Assembly: GCA_052145775.1 (NCBI GenBank)
Contig: JBKQNY010000160.1
Coordinates: 1-13,358, forward strand
Reading direction: 5' to 3'
DNA from: CAVYPR01 sp052145775
GTDB lineage: Bacteria > Actinomycetota > Acidimicrobiia > Acidimicrobiales > RAAP-2
DNA length: 13,358 nucleotides
The notes under the pieces are model-generated. The model worked only from the letters and a program-made list of their open reading frames with translations, had not been told where the DNA came from and ran no database searches. A program made the translations under genes and the position numbers. Below are positions 12,691 through 13,358 of this stretch, piece by piece (the stretch's first letter is position 1; each line of letters starts with the position of its first letter).

Positions 12691-13358
12691 TCAGCCTGTC
12701 TTGGAGGACATGTCGAGCTTGGTGGCCACCGTCTGGAGGTCGACGATCTTGGGCTTGTCGTCCCGGGGGCCCTTCACCCTCGAGACCGGCCGGGTGTCCA
12801 CGTCGGCCGCCTCGGCCCGCAGCGCCCCCACCGTGCAGCGCTCGCGGGGACGGACGCTGAACGGGTCGTACTGGAACAGCCGCATGGCGTTGGTGTGGGT
12901 GATCTTGTCGATCTCGGCGTCGTCCACGTCGGCCAGGTACTTCATGGCCGCCTCGGGCGACTGCGGCCAGGTGGAGTCCGAGTGGGGGTAGTCGCACTCC
13001 CAGGTGATGTTGTCGATGTTCAGGTACCGCCGGTTGTCGATGCCGAAGGCGTCGTCGATGAAGCAGGTGATGATCCGGTCCTTGAACAGCTGGCTGGGCA
13101 GCATGTCCCCGAAGTCCTGCCCGGTCCACGCGTGGTGGTGCTGGTAGACGTAGTCGATGCGCTCGAGGGCGTAGGGGATCCAGCCGATGCCGCCTTCGGA
13201 CAGGGCGAACTTCAGGTCCTTGTACTTGCGGAGCACCGGAGACCACAGAAGGTCGGCGGCCGCCTGGACCATGTTCATCGGCTGGAGGCTGATCATGACG
13301 TCGATCGGCGCCTCCATCGAGGTCATCACCAGTTGGGACGAGGAGCCCAGGTGCATGC
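12691..13358 (-). CDS. Amidohydrolase-2 family protein, C-terminal part
   Basis: The gene runs off the right end of the window; about 222 C-terminal residues are present, and the Met at 13356 is probably internal. The sequence is typical of amidohydrolase-2 (PF04909) TIM-barrel proteins, metal-dependent hydrolases and decarboxylases. It shows MHLGSSSQL, FALSEGGIGWIPYALERIDY, an HHH stretch, and the signature ECDYPHSDSTWP, whose Asp is the usual conserved metal/catalytic residue. The closing motif is ITHTNAMRLFQYD. A 55-residue tail after this is charged and may be variable. The substrate is unknown. Pairing with the crotonase 7 nt downstream suggests degradation of a cyclic or aromatic compound to CoA esters, which is inference. 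The N-terminal metal-binding HxH motif lies outside the window. Confidence 0.9.
   Translation of the reverse strand, partial: MHLGSSSQLVMTSMEAPIDVMISLQPMNMVQAAADLLWSPVLRKYKDLKFALSEGGIGWIPYALERIDYVYQHHHAWTGQDFGDMLPSQLFKDRIITCFIDDAFGIDNRRYLNIDNITWECDYPHSDSTWPQSPEAAMKYLADVDDAEIDKITHTNAMRLFQYDPFSVRPRERCTVGALRAEAADVDTRPVSRVKGPRDDKPKIVDLQTVATKLDMSSKTG

Overview
The window is high-GC DNA (mostly GC at third codon positions), with frequent GTG starts and several genes that appear to be leaderless. Together with the gene families present (DUF2889, DUF1272, tandem VOC proteins, an ECF sigma factor overlapping a VOC gene, two crotonases and an amidohydrolase), this points to an actinobacterium, possibly a relative of the Acidimicrobiia. 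That placement is inference; there is no rRNA or marker gene here.

Layout. Positions 1-3.6 kb look less GC-biased and more accessory: a small conserved-looking protein of unknown function (+), a toxin-antitoxin pair on the minus strand whose toxin carries a one-base frameshift, an isochorismatase-family hydrolase, a class I methyltransferase and a first MmcQ/YjbR protein. From 3.7 to 5.2 kb, on the minus strand, an ECF sigma factor gene overlaps a tandem-VOC gene. That second gene begins with a sigma-linked leader segment and has a second in-frame start with its own ribosome binding site. From 5.2 to 5.9 kb there is a small two-helix membrane protein and the N-terminal stub of an IS630-type transposase.

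From 5.9 to 8.5 kb a DUF2889 gene and a methyltransferase form a minus-strand pair. They diverge from a class III nucleotidyl cyclase that is fused to a C-terminal YHS-like metal-binding domain. From 8.6 to 10.5 kb there is a CFP30B-like tandem-VOC protein (-), then a plus-strand run of a second MmcQ/YjbR protein, a DUF1272 zinc-binding protein and an uncertain ORF containing a 69-bp tandem duplication.

From 10.5 kb to the end lies acyl-CoA catabolism: a crotonase lacking both canonical glutamates (-), a single-domain VOC protein (+), and an operon of an amidohydrolase (partial, running off the window) followed by a crotonase that keeps both glutamates (-).

The most notable points are the frameshifted toxin, the recurrent start codon exactly 6 nt after a -10 hexamer (seven genes), the apparent fusion at the head of the sigma-linked VOC gene, and the cyclase-YHS fusion. 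I see no CRISPR array, phage module, rRNA, tRNA or clear large undescribed system.
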